This document shows positions 18,255-27,356 of a stretch of 64,000 nt of DNA, in pieces; position 1 is the stretch's first letter, and every line of letters starts with the position of its first letter. The stretch lies in contig JWIT01000024.1 in NCBI GenBank assembly GCA_000949895.1, positions 1-64,000 of the forward strand. The letters run 5' to 3'. The DNA is from Agrobacterium arsenijevicii. GTDB lineage: Bacteria > Pseudomonadota > Alphaproteobacteria > Rhizobiales > Rhizobiaceae. A program made the translations under genes and the position numbers. The notes beneath the pieces are model-generated. The model did not search any database, had not been told where the DNA came from, and worked only from the letters and a program-made list of their open reading frames with translations.

Positions 18255-18540
18255 CGTTTTGCAGCCCTCTGATATTCTCAGCCGCAAGACCACTAGCTTT
18301 GTGTCTGGCTGGCAATGGGGTTTCATTTTTACAGGTCTCTTAGATCTTGAGCGCGATATGCCGCCAGCTTTAGGGCAAAAGTGGCAGGGTGTCACCATAC
18401 GCCTGGCGCATACCGATATGCTCGTGGCGAGTATTGTGTATTCGCCATGCTTTGATTTGATGCACGATGCTGCCTTCGAGAAGGCTGCTGTCATCGATCA
18501 AGAGCACCGCCCGCCTCGGTCGGCGTTAAGGAAATACTGT

Positions 18541-21500
18541 ATGTTCTCATCCTTCCCCGAACGAGCAATGCTGAGTATACGCAGCTTGTTGTTATTTGCG
18601 TGGCTGGTGCTAATCGCCTCTCTTCTTTACGATCCATTTTCGGCGCAATGGACCCACCCGGACACCACCGGTCCGTTCGGCGTCAGCTCAACCCCCGTTA
18701 TGGTGCAGGGCCATGTGCTGCCCAATCAGCCATATTCCATGGGCAGCCGCATGTTTTGGACGATGATCGTGCCGATATTGCCGCTTTTCCTGATGGTGTT
18801 TGGACATGAGGCATGGCGTCGTATCTGCCCCCTGTCGCTCGCGTCGCAAATTCCGTCATATCTCGGTCTTCGCCGCCGCCGCAGTACGCTGGAACGTCGA
18901 ACCGGGCTTATAAAGCTAACGATTCCCCTTATCAAGCGTGACGGCTGGCTGGAACGTAACAGCTGGTACGTGCAGTTCGGGTTGTTGTTTTGTGGTATTA
19001 TCGCCCGCCTTCTTTTGATCAACACTGATCGTTACGCGCTGGCGATCGCACTTTTATCCGTGATCGGCGCCGCCATGCTGACGGGTATGCTCTGGGGTGG
19101 AAAAACCTGGTGTAATTTTTTCTGCCCGGCAAACGTCGTTCAAAAAATCTATACCGAGCCGGGCGGGCTTTTGGAAAGCAACCCACACTTTTCTCGCCCG
19201 GCGCTGCCCCAGTCCATGTGCCGCAAACCAAGCGGGAAGGGTGACGTCAGCGCATGTGTCGCCTGCAAGGCCAATTGCGGTGATATAGATTTGCAGCGCT
19301 CCTATTGGAGCGGCGTCACGGCCATCCCGCGCCGCAACGTTTATTACATGTTTTTTGGGCTGATAATTGGGTTCTACGGGTTCTATTATCTGTATGCCGG
19401 AAGCTGGGACTATTACTTCTCAGGCATATGGACGCATGAGGAAGGCATTCACGCGAAGCTTCTGCAGCCCGGCCTTTTTATTCTCGGATACCTTATTCCC
19501 ATTCCAAAGATGCTGTCTGCGCCCCTGGTGCTGGGGCTGGCCTGCGCTGCCAGTCTCATTCTTGGACGCGGCCTTGAGGCGCTGTACCGGAAAATCCGCT
19601 CGCGTGATCCGGGTATGACGGAGCAGCTTATCGTTCATCACTGCCTGAGCATCAGCGCCTGGGCTTCCATCAACGCTTTCTATCTCTTTGGCGGACGCCC
19701 CAATATTCTCCTTTTGCCGCCGCTTGCCGGTCGGGTCGTCGATATCGCCATCGTAACTCTGACGACAATCTGGCTGCGACAAGTCCTCCTGCAAACCCCG
19801 GAACGTTATCAGCAGGAAGGTATGGCATCCGGCCTGCTGAAACAGCTCAAGACCTTGAAGCTGGATGGTTCGTCCTTTCCCGATGACAGGAAGATTGAAA
19901 ATCTACGCCCAAGTGAAATTTATCTCCTTGCAAAGGTTCTTCCCAATTTTTCGCAGCAACAAAAGCTGGATGCGTATAGCAAAATGCTGGAAGAACAGGT
20001 TGCGAAGGGCACGACGGGGGGGGAAACATCTCATAAATTGCTTGAAGATTTCCGTAGGCAACTGAACATTACCGAAGAAGACCATAACGATCTTCTCGAT
20101 GCGCTCGGATATTGCGATGACGCAAACATGAACCAGGTCAGTCTGAGTGCTGAGGAAAAGGCCACCTCTATTGCCCAGTATCGCAGCATTCTGGAAAAAA
20201 CCGTAGCTGAGCGAATGGAAAAGGGCCAGACGGTGGCCAATATCCTGGCGCTTGAAGCGGTAAAGTCCATGCTGACGGTCATGCGGCAAAGCCTGCAGGT
20301 GAGTGACAGCGAACATGATGCTGCCCTTGCGGCGCTGTTTTCCGGTGGTATCGTCAGTGAGGAGATGAAAGACAGCCTTGAGGCGCTTGTCCGGCACAAA
20401 TCGGTGCGCCTGTGTCTCGAACGGGCGGAAGTGTACGATCCGCTTGGCAGCTCCTTGACGGATGTGTTGCTCGATTATCTCGAGGAGCGGGAGCAGGTCT
20501 TGTTCGGCACCGCGCTTGCCCTTCTGCGCAATTTCCTTGATACGCCTGAGACGTGCCGGATAGCCGATGATCTGGCGGCCCTTGCCGGGCCGCGCCTTAA
20601 GCTCATGCTGCGTCAACCCGTACCCTCCGATCCCGACATGCGTTGGCGCGAGGTCTTCCCGCCGGATGTTCTGGAGAGGCTTCAGCAAATGCAGGGCGCG
20701 GGGGAAACGGAGAATGCAGCCCACCACCGCGCGGTTTCCAGCAGCCGCGATATCGAGCAGAACCTCCTCGAAGTGTTGACGCTGGAGGACCCGACCATCC
20801 GCGCTATCGGCCTGACGGTATTCAGCTATATAGCACCGGAGCTGGTGGAGAACGTGGCGCGGGGCTTGCTGGAAGAGGCGGATACGCGGCAGCATGCCAT
20901 GCTTTACGCCGTCGCCAAGCATGTCGGAGGGCTCGCAACACCATCGCAGTCCGGCGGGGCGGCTGTAACGCTCCGCGCCACCGTAAATACGGCGAGCGGC
21001 AGCCAAATCCTACGCCTTGACAAGCGTGCCGTCACACTCGGCCGGGCTGCCGACAACGACATCAGCATCTCAGATCCCGCAATGTGGACTTACCACGCCG
21101 AACTCAAGGCGGAGCACGGCGAAGTCCGCCTCATGCGTGTGGATGACGCAATCGTTTTTGTGAACGGCTCGCGGGTTCACAATGAACCTGTGGCAGTCAC
21201 GAGACGAAGCGTCATTCGTTTCGGGAGTGCCGAGGCGAACGCTCCATGCGTGGTGATTGACTGGGATAACGAGATCGAGACGGGGGATATGGTTCACATT
21301 CATCCAATTCACCGTCTGGCCATTCTCGCGCGCCACAGCAAGTTGCGCCGGCTAAATCCCGCAGAGCTTTCTGCGCTGGCACTCGAGTCCCGCGCGGTAA
21401 GATACCGTCGAGGCGACCGACTGGAAGCAAGAACCGGCGAGCAACGGTTTTTCCTCGTGCATACCGGATTGGTCAGGCTTTTCGATCCGGCCGGTATGAG

Positions 21501-21723
21501 CTTCGTGCCTGGCGTATCGTATGAAGCCGGAGACTTGTTCAGGTTCGCCCCGGGGGCGGTGGATTCCCCCTATTTTCCAGAAACGGAAAGCGAGATTTCC
21601 GTTTTGCTCGATGTTCCAGCTCGCCCTGAGGTCGAAATTTGCGCGGTGAACCTGCAGGTCGGTGAACGTTCGGCGCGAAACGGCCACGTTATCCATTCGG
21701 AGCCGGCAAACAAGAATATTTGA
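18541..21723 (+). CDS. NapH/NosR-like polyferredoxin with FHA and cNMP-like domains
   Basis: 1060 residues from ATG 18541 (AAGGAAA upstream). The N-terminal 430 residues are a six-helix-type membrane part with iron-sulfur cysteines CNFFC (191, 195), a Cys near 226 and CVACKANC (239, 242, 246), as in NapH/NosR/RdxA electron-transfer proteins. A helical cytosolic region (about 440-800) contains two similar units (LNITEEDHNDLLDALG and LQVSDSEHDAALAALF). An FHA domain follows (about 825-910, GRAADNDISISDP...YHAEL), then a cyclic-nucleotide-binding-like fold (about 925-1040). Likely a regulated transmembrane electron conduit, paired with the reductase at 21755. The domain combination is unusual. 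Confidence 0.75.
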   Translation: MFSSFPERAMLSIRSLLLFAWLVLIASLLYDPFSAQWTHPDTTGPFGVSSTPVMVQGHVLPNQPYSMGSRMFWTMIVPILPLFLMVFGHEAWRRICPLSLASQIPSYLGLRRRRSTLERRTGLIKLTIPLIKRDGWLERNSWYVQFGLLFCGIIARLLLINTDRYALAIALLSVIGAAMLTGMLWGGKTWCNFFCPANVVQKIYTEPGGLLESNPHFSRPALPQSMCRKPSGKGDVSACVACKANCGDIDLQRSYWSGVTAIPRRNVYYMFFGLIIGFYGFYYLYAGSWDYYFSGIWTHEEGIHAKLLQPGLFILGYLIPIPKMLSAPLVLGLACAASLILGRGLEALYRKIRSRDPGMTEQLIVHHCLSISAWASINAFYLFGGRPNILLLPPLAGRVVDIAIVTLTTIWLRQVLLQTPERYQQEGMASGLLKQLKTLKLDGSSFPDDRKIENLRPSEIYLLAKVLPNFSQQQKLDAYSKMLEEQVAKGTTGGETSHKLLEDFRRQLNITEEDHNDLLDALGYCDDANMNQVSLSAEEKATSIAQYRSILEKTVAERMEKGQTVANILALEAVKSMLTVMRQSLQVSDSEHDAALAALFSGGIVSEEMKDSLEALVRHKSVRLCLERAEVYDPLGSSLTDVLLDYLEEREQVLFGTALALLRNFLDTPETCRIADDLAALAGPRLKLMLRQPVPSDPDMRWREVFPPDVLERLQQMQGAGETENAAHHRAVSSSRDIEQNLLEVLTLEDPTIRAIGLTVFSYIAPELVENVARGLLEEADTRQHAMLYAVAKHVGGLATPSQSGGAAVTLRATVNTASGSQILRLDKRAVTLGRAADNDISISDPAMWTYHAELKAEHGEVRLMRVDDAIVFVNGSRVHNEPVAVTRRSVIRFGSAEANAPCVVIDWDNEIETGDMVHIHPIHRLAILARHSKLRRLNPAELSALALESRAVRYRRGDRLEARTGEQRFFLVHTGLVRLFDPAGMSFVPGVSYEAGDLFRFAPGAVDSPYFPETESEISVLLDVPARPEVEICAVNLQVGERSARNGHVIHSEPANKNI

Positions 21724-21754
21724 TTGTATATTTTTAAATAAAGAAAGTATTGTT

Positions 21755-23578
21755 ATGAATACGAATGTTTCCGTTGAGCCGCAAAGCGCCTCCATTTACA
21801 TTGCCCGGATTGCATTTTCCATGTTCGTGTATGTGGCCGATGTGGAAAAAGACATTACCGCCCAGGAAGTTCGCCGTTTTCAGACCCTGTTGAAGGAGAC
21901 GGCGTGGAGCGAAAATCCTGATCTTCTCGAGGCTTTCGAAGAGCTGCGGGAGAAATACTCAACTTTCTGGAGCGCCTATGAGGATGGCCGTCTCGCGGTG
22001 ACCAGCGCGTCGATCAGCGAAGCCATGGCGCATGTGAGCCTGCTGGTTGGTGAGACCCGCGACAAGAAACTGCGCAAGGACCTCAGCCGCTTCCTGGAGC
22101 GACTGGAGGGAGGGATTTACGGCGTAAAACTTCTTCAGGGAGATCAGAAAGCGAAGGCGCAGGCGCGCAAGGAGCTGCACCGGATTGTGGGCCATGTACC
22201 AGACAATCTGCGAAAGCCCGCGTTGCAGCCTGAGCTCGAGCAGCCGGAGGTTACGAGGCCTGCACTGGTGGCACGCGCGCCCGAAGCCAAGGCCCCAGTT
22301 CAAACCCCGGCTCCGGCTCCACTTCCCACTTCGGCCCCGACCCCGGCGCAAGCTGCGGGAATCCGTCTCTGGCAGGCAGGTAAGACGCGCGTTCGTTGTG
22401 TCTCGATTGTTCAGGAGACCCACGATACCAAGACCTATAATTTTGTGGCTGAACCGCAGGTATTGTTTCATTTCAAACCAGGGCAATTCGTAACGATTGA
22501 GATTGATCTGAACAGTCAGATCCTGCGGCGCAGCTACACCATTTCTTCTTCACCGTCGCGACCCTACCTTTTGTCGATTACCGTCAAGAAGGTGCCGATG
22601 GGCTGGATGTCGAACTGGTTGTTTGAAAACATGACCGAGGGGATGGAATGTACCGTCAGCGGTCCGGCGGGTAAATTTACATGCGCTGACCATATGGCGC
22701 CGAAAATGTTGTTCCTGGCCGCCGGCAGCGGAATCACGCCCTGCATGTCCATGCTGCGGTGGCTGGCGGATACGCCAACCACCACCGACGTCGTTTTCAT
22801 CAACAGTGTACGTACACCGGCGGATATCATCTTCCATCAGGAACTGCTTTATCTCAGCACACGGTTGGGTTCGCGGCTGCGTCTTGCGATCTTGCCCGGT
22901 GCGCCGTCTCCGGGCCTGCCCTGGAACGGTCCCATCGGATCTCTGAATGCTGATTTGTTGCGCGGCTATGCCCCAGACTACCTGAAGCGCGAAGTGTTCA
23001 CCTGCGGACCGCCAGGCTTCATGGATTTTGCTCGATCTCTTTTACAGAAAATGGATTTTCCGCTTCGGCATTATCATCAGGAAAGTTTCGGACCCGCTGG
23101 CCCGGCAGCAGCAGTGGCCCAAGCGGCACCGGCTGCACCTGCACCTGCATCGCCTCCCGCTCCGCCTCCACCTCCAAAGACTGCCTTCGTCGCTTCGACC
23201 GCAGTGGCGAGCGTTGAGGCTCCCAAACCTATTCCCGCAGCGATCACGCCGCGCGCCATCCTGTCACCCCCGGCGAGCGTTGCCCCTCCGGCTCGAACCG
23301 TTGCCGCCAAGGGCGGGCCGAATATCGAGATCAAGCATAGCGGTGAGCGGTTTGCGCCGGAAGCGGGACAAACGATATTGGAAGCAGCCGAAGCAAATGG
23401 CGTCAATCTTACCCATTCATGCCGGGCAGGGGTGTGCGGCGCCTGCAAAATGCGCGCAGTTTCAGGCGAAGTCGAGATGGATGGTGGGCATTGTTTGTCG
23501 AACGACGACCTGGCGGATGGCTTGGTGCTAACCTGCGTTGGCCGTGCTCGAGGCGAGGTCGTGCTGTCATTGCAGTAG
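21755..23578 (+). CDS. Helical domain + FAD/NAD reductase + 2Fe-2S ferredoxin fusion
   Basis: 607 residues from ATG 21755. Residues 1-150 are all-helical, with ADVEKDITAQEVRRFQTLL resembling TerB-like acid clusters. After a Pro/Ala linker comes a ferredoxin-NAD reductase module: RRSYTISSSP (FAD, about 258), FLAAGSGITPCMSML (NAD, about 320) and FTCGPPGFM. A second Pro/Ala linker leads to a plant-type 2Fe-2S ferredoxin with C555, C560, C563 and C594 (CRAGVCGACKM ... LTCVGRA). This is the layout of Hcr/VanB-type reductases with an extra N-terminal module. It probably feeds NAD(P)H electrons to the polyferredoxin encoded 31 bp upstream. Confidence 0.8.
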   Translation: MNTNVSVEPQSASIYIARIAFSMFVYVADVEKDITAQEVRRFQTLLKETAWSENPDLLEAFEELREKYSTFWSAYEDGRLAVTSASISEAMAHVSLLVGETRDKKLRKDLSRFLERLEGGIYGVKLLQGDQKAKAQARKELHRIVGHVPDNLRKPALQPELEQPEVTRPALVARAPEAKAPVQTPAPAPLPTSAPTPAQAAGIRLWQAGKTRVRCVSIVQETHDTKTYNFVAEPQVLFHFKPGQFVTIEIDLNSQILRRSYTISSSPSRPYLLSITVKKVPMGWMSNWLFENMTEGMECTVSGPAGKFTCADHMAPKMLFLAAGSGITPCMSMLRWLADTPTTTDVVFINSVRTPADIIFHQELLYLSTRLGSRLRLAILPGAPSPGLPWNGPIGSLNADLLRGYAPDYLKREVFTCGPPGFMDFARSLLQKMDFPLRHYHQESFGPAGPAAAVAQAAPAAPAPASPPAPPPPPKTAFVASTAVASVEAPKPIPAAITPRAILSPPASVAPPARTVAAKGGPNIEIKHSGERFAPEAGQTILEAAEANGVNLTHSCRAGVCGACKMRAVSGEVEMDGGHCLSNDDLADGLVLTCVGRARGEVVLSLQ

Positions 23579-23728
23579 CCAAAGACGAGGGTTGCAAAAA
23601 CCTGATTTCCTTGCAACTAATGCAAGGCTCTTGATCAGTAATACAATTAAAACGACTCGGCCAGGGTTGATTATTTTCCGTGCGACTGATCATGCAATGG
23701 TGGGTGAATCGTCAAGGTTAGGAACGAC

Positions 23729-24748
23729 ATGACGGACTGGCAGGGGGGGGATGACGGGGAAGACACGGTGGAACCCGCGCAAGCGGAAGACCAATCCTCC
23801 CTGCACAGAAGGCTGTCTGGTATCGATCTGAACCTGCTGATCGCTCTCGAAGCGCTCATGGACTGTCGAAATGTGACCCATGCGGCCCGAAAACTCGGCC
23901 AAACCCAGCCCGCCATGAGCCGCTCGCTTGGACGTTTGCGAGATCTCCTGGGTGACGATCTCCTGGTTCGCAGCTCCACCGGTTTGAAGCCGACGGCCTA
24001 TGGCGACTATCTCGCAACCGTATTGCCTGCGGCCATGCTCCATATCCGGGATCTGATATCCTCCCGGCCGATGGAGGCGGAAACGCGGCTGAGCATCAGC
24101 AGTGGATTGACGCCTGCGGTCTTGCCCTATTTCCTCAAATTTAGCGGCCGCGAGAACGAGCTCCTGAAAATTGCGACGCACAGGTCCGCAGACGAAGCCG
24201 TGTCTCAGCTACGCTTGCGCACGGCGGATTTCGCCCTTGGCGGCATCCCCTCGACCGACACGGATATTGAAAGCGAAATCGTGGCGGAAGAGGAATTTGT
24301 CACGCTCGTTGGCTATAATCGGCAGGGGGTCGGTGGAGCGCGACCGAGCCAGGGCACCTATCTGTCGCTTCAGCAAATCAGTCTGGTCGAGAATGGCAGG
24401 GAAATCTTTCCTCAGCTGGGTGAGGCCCTGTATAGCCATGGCATCCGGCGATCCAATATGATCGAGATTCCAGATGTGACGGCTGCCGCACTGATGGTTT
24501 CCGAGAGCGAGCTTGCGTTGACCGTTCCCCGGTCCATCGCCGGCTGGCTTTCCAGGAGCCTGCGGTTATCGGCCGTCTTGCCCCCAGTCCCCATCAGCCC
24601 TGAAAGGATCTCGCTCGCATGGCTTGCTGACGCCTGCCAGAATAAACGCACCCGAACGATTAATGAACTCAGAGCGTCGGTCAAGGATGCGATGGCGCAG
24701 GACCATCTTTCGGTCACCGCCTTGCGCGCGGTCGAGCGGGAAGATTAG
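23729..24748 (+). CDS. LysR-family transcriptional regulator
   Basis: 339 residues. The winged helix-turn-helix spans about 30-90 (DLNLLIALEALMDCRNVTHAARKLGQTQPAMSRSLGRLRDLL) and is followed by a substrate-binding-type effector domain. AGGAAC precedes ATG 23729. A 30-residue polar N-terminal extension is longer than usual. It lies 4 bp before a second LysR gene in the same direction, so both are probably cotranscribed. The target may be the redox genes upstream; the ligand is unknown. Confidence 0.85.
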   Translation: MTDWQGGDDGEDTVEPAQAEDQSSLHRRLSGIDLNLLIALEALMDCRNVTHAARKLGQTQPAMSRSLGRLRDLLGDDLLVRSSTGLKPTAYGDYLATVLPAAMLHIRDLISSRPMEAETRLSISSGLTPAVLPYFLKFSGRENELLKIATHRSADEAVSQLRLRTADFALGGIPSTDTDIESEIVAEEEFVTLVGYNRQGVGGARPSQGTYLSLQQISLVENGREIFPQLGEALYSHGIRRSNMIEIPDVTAAALMVSESELALTVPRSIAGWLSRSLRLSAVLPPVPISPERISLAWLADACQNKRTRTINELRASVKDAMAQDHLSVTALRAVERED

Positions 24749-24752
24749 CCGC

Positions 24753-25706
24753 ATGGCTGCCAAACTCGCTCTATGGACCGAAAATGATACGGACAATGTT
24801 GATCTCGGGCAGTTTGACCTAAATCTCCTAGTGGTGTTGAACGCGTTGTTACAGCACCGGAATATTACGCATGCGGGTAATGCCCTGCAGTTGAGCCAAC
24901 CTGCCACCAGCCGGGCCTTGACGCGGCTGCGAGAATTGTTCGAGGACGAACTTCTCATCCGCAACCAGCGTTCCTTCGTGTTGACGCCGCTTGCGAATGT
25001 GCTGATGCCCAAGGTTCAAGCGGCGCTCGGCAATATCGACAAGGTGTTTTCGAAGCGGATTATCGCGCCCGAACGCTTCAGCGTCGCCATGCCCGATCAT
25101 ATCGCGTTTTTTCTGGCTCCAACTCTCACAGCCTATTTCCGCGAAGTCTCGTCGACCACTATTTTCCTTCCCCATATTCGTCTCTCCAATATTCTCAGCC
25201 AGATGTCGGATGGCGGGATCGATTTGGCATTGGGACAGGCAGAGGACACGCCCCCCGGCTTCTTCTGTCGCGCGTTGCCGCCGATCCCTTCGCTCTGTCT
25301 GGCGCGCAAGGGACACGTCGCGCTGCAAGGCGCCATACCCTATGCCGAACTTGGCCGCTTTCTCTCGGTGAGGATTGGTACGGTCTTTAATGCCGGGTTC
25401 GGGGAGGTGAGCGACGGGCTGGAGGCGCTGCGGCCGCGTGGGCGAGAAACCATAACCGTGCCGGATATTCACACCGCTGCGCGACTGGTTCACGACACCG
25501 ACGCCGTTCTTGTCCTGCCGTCTCCTTCAGCCAGGTTCCTGTCTCACCGATTTGATCTGGAGACATTCCTGCCGAAAAAAGGCCCGCCGCCGCCATCTTA
25601 CCAGCTGTCGCTCATCTGGCATGAGCGTTGTCATCGTAACAGTATCCATGCTGCGGTTCGCAGCATGGTCGCCTCGCAGGTGATGGAAGGGCGGGTCGAG
25701 GCATAA
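24753..25706 (+). CDS. LysR-family transcriptional regulator (second of a pair)
   Basis: 317 residues from ATG 24753. The helix-turn-helix region is DLNLLVVLNALLQHRNITHAGNALQLSQPATSRALTRLRELF (about 23-64), close to its neighbour's and reminiscent of NodD/LinR-type regulators. The frame is open upstream inside the previous gene; ATG 24753 follows its stop directly. Tandem, cotranscribed LysR genes suggest duplication and possibly heterodimers. Function is unknown. Confidence 0.85.
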   Translation: MAAKLALWTENDTDNVDLGQFDLNLLVVLNALLQHRNITHAGNALQLSQPATSRALTRLRELFEDELLIRNQRSFVLTPLANVLMPKVQAALGNIDKVFSKRIIAPERFSVAMPDHIAFFLAPTLTAYFREVSSTTIFLPHIRLSNILSQMSDGGIDLALGQAEDTPPGFFCRALPPIPSLCLARKGHVALQGAIPYAELGRFLSVRIGTVFNAGFGEVSDGLEALRPRGRETITVPDIHTAARLVHDTDAVLVLPSPSARFLSHRFDLETFLPKKGPPPPSYQLSLIWHERCHRNSIHAAVRSMVASQVMEGRVEA

Positions 25707-25888
25707 GCGCCGGAGGCCGATTTTGAAAGCCATATTATCCAGCGTCGAAAATATCCATCTATTACAGATATAACTGTTTGAAAATTGCAAATCGCCGGCG
25801 GACTCGTAAAGTATATTCATAAACAACATGAAATTTACTTTTCCAGCCTGAATTAAATGATGGCTGATGAAACACGGAAGAGCGCCAT

Positions 25889-26248
25889 ATGCGATATGCT
25901 GTAACGAATGATCAAACAAGGGTAGAAATGGATTCGCTGGATGGAGCGGCAACCCTGCTCGGGGGGCGCTGGAAATTCATCATTCTGTGGCATCTGCTGG
26001 CAGGGCCTTTGCGTTTTGCCGAATTGCGGCGTTGCATGCCGCTGGCAACACCCAAGAACCTTTTGCGCCAGCTTCAGGATCTTGAACGGCGTGGATTGGT
26101 CGTGCGCGGGGCGTCGTCTCAGCCGCATGTCTGGGTGGAATATGGCATCAGTTCGACAGGGCGCACCCTGGAGCCGATCCTGCTTGCACTTGAATATTGG
26201 AGCGAGCGATATGACGCTCATCGCGCTGATCCGGTTGGAAAACGCTGA
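25889..26248 (+). CDS. HxlR-family winged-helix regulator
   Basis: 119 residues with the family core LLGGRWKFIILWHLLAGPLRFAELRRCMP and TPKNLLRQLQDLERRGLVVR, ending in the usual EPILLALEYWSERY dimerisation helix. The conserved N-terminal Cys used by thiol-sensing members (HypR/QorR type) is absent, so a different signal is expected. It stands alone; AT-rich promoter-like sequence lies in 25730-25880. The target is unknown. Confidence 0.85.
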   Translation: MRYAVTNDQTRVEMDSLDGAATLLGGRWKFIILWHLLAGPLRFAELRRCMPLATPKNLLRQLQDLERRGLVVRGASSQPHVWVEYGISSTGRTLEPILLALEYWSERYDAHRADPVGKR

Positions 26249-26313
26249 ATGGTGGGTAAATAATCCAAGTCGCGGTTGCCGCTCAGCCGATTAAGCCTCG
26301 TTTGGTCGAATGA

Positions 26314-26390
26314 GAGCGCGTCCGGTTTAAACGGTCGTCGGACACGCTCCATATCTTTATTTTCACACATTTTCCGGACGTAAAACCGCC
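26314..26390 (-). repeat. Dispersed hairpin repeat, copy A
   Basis: Read on the minus strand this 77-bp unit matches 38584-38662 with only scattered differences (both share TTTTACGTCC and CGTTTAAACCGGACG). Its end forms a hairpin GAGCG-GTCCG / CGGAC-CGCTC around GTTTAAAC. An adjacent stem CCACTTG-cgg-CAAGTGG (26391-26407) could terminate transcription from either side. Similar GTTTAAAC hairpin repeats are frequent in Brucellaceae/Rhizobiaceae genomes (from memory). Confidence 0.75.
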
Positions 26391-26544
26391 ACTTGCGGCA
26401 AGTGGTCTCTTGGGTAGGCCCGGCATCGGTATAATTTCGCACCACGGGCGTTATCGTGGGTTGGCGTAATATGAATCAATTATAAAGGCACATATAAGGT
26501 GGGCAAGTTGGCCCAGTTCTTTGATAATGAACTAGAAGCGCAGG

Positions 26545-27261
26545 TTATGCGCTAGGCAGGTAAATCTCGGTCTGGCTGTACCGATTGGGCTGATTAAGTG
26601 TATGCAGCACGCCATCAATCAGATAAATCGCTGACCGCGCGCCGATCAACTCACCGCTGATTTTTCCAGGTCGCAGATGATCGTTGATGGTCGCATATTC
26701 GGCCGGTTCAATGTCTGCCGGTATAACGCCGTCTGCGGTCGCCTGAATTGTGATCCGAACGTATTCCCCTTCCGATAGTACCCCGTGAGACAGGTGTTTT
26801 GGCGAGGTCACGTCGATAAAATCGGACGCAATATGGAGAGTGCCGGCATATGAGATACTGCCGATAGCCGTATCGCATAATTCGCGCAGAATAGGCTCCA
26901 GGTCTTTCGGGTTTCCGCTAAGCGTCAGGGATACGTGGGATATATCTACGGCCAATCTCAGGCCTGGGATAGGCCGAGCGAGCAGGGCGTTTCGCGTCCG
27001 CTCAATGACCTGGCGGGCATCAAACGGGAAGACCTCGGCACTGGCGAGACGGTGAAGCATGTGAAATCGCTCGATGGTCGATCGCACACTACGTCCGCCG
27101 ACAAGAATTTCCATCGCGTAGGTGTTGGCGGCTTCAGCTTCATTGGTTTCATCGGCCAAAATCTCGGCATATCCAAGGACTGCCGCGAGATCATTGTTCA
27201 GTTGATGGGCGAGCGTGGCCGTTATGTTAAGAAAGCGCTTCATCCGTACTGCATCTGTCAT
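26545..27261 (-). CDS. Degenerate VirA-like kinase / ChpT-like phosphotransferase
   Basis: 238 residues. H19 sits in an H-box TATLAHQLNNDLAAVLGYAE that parallels the VirA box (AHEFNN-L-ILGHAE). The following domain keeps the VirA sequence pattern GxPxxLxxxLxxxCxxA and KxLxHGVxxxGxYV, but ATP-binding boxes are lost: the N-box reads ELCDTAIGSI and no GxGxG lid remains. That makes it kinase-dead, like the histidine phosphotransferase ChpT. It follows virG by 95 bp in the same orientation. Likely role: receive phosphate from a receiver protein and pass it to VirG (inference). No membrane segment. Confidence 0.75.
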   Translation of the reverse strand: MTDAVRMKRFLNITATLAHQLNNDLAAVLGYAEILADETNEAEAANTYAMEILVGGRSVRSTIERFHMLHRLASAEVFPFDARQVIERTRNALLARPIPGLRLAVDISHVSLTLSGNPKDLEPILRELCDTAIGSISYAGTLHIASDFIDVTSPKHLSHGVLSEGEYVRITIQATADGVIPADIEPAEYATINDHLRPGKISGELIGARSAIYLIDGVLHTLNQPNRYSQTEIYLPSA

Positions 27262-27356
27262 GGTTTGTCCTACCGAATAGGTTGTGGGGGAATGCTCTCA
27301 GGGGAGTATCGCTTCCGCTGATGAATGCCACCGGATTTCCGGCGGCGGCGTGGTGA

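Noticed and set aside
19903..21006. 367-codon minus-strand frame antisense to the polyferredoxin gene
   Set aside because: Shadow of a well-supported gene; no domain or start signal.
24753..25706. Call as NodD
   Set aside because: The N-terminus resembles NodD only to the extent all DLNLL-type LysR proteins do; no nod boxes or nod genes are visible.
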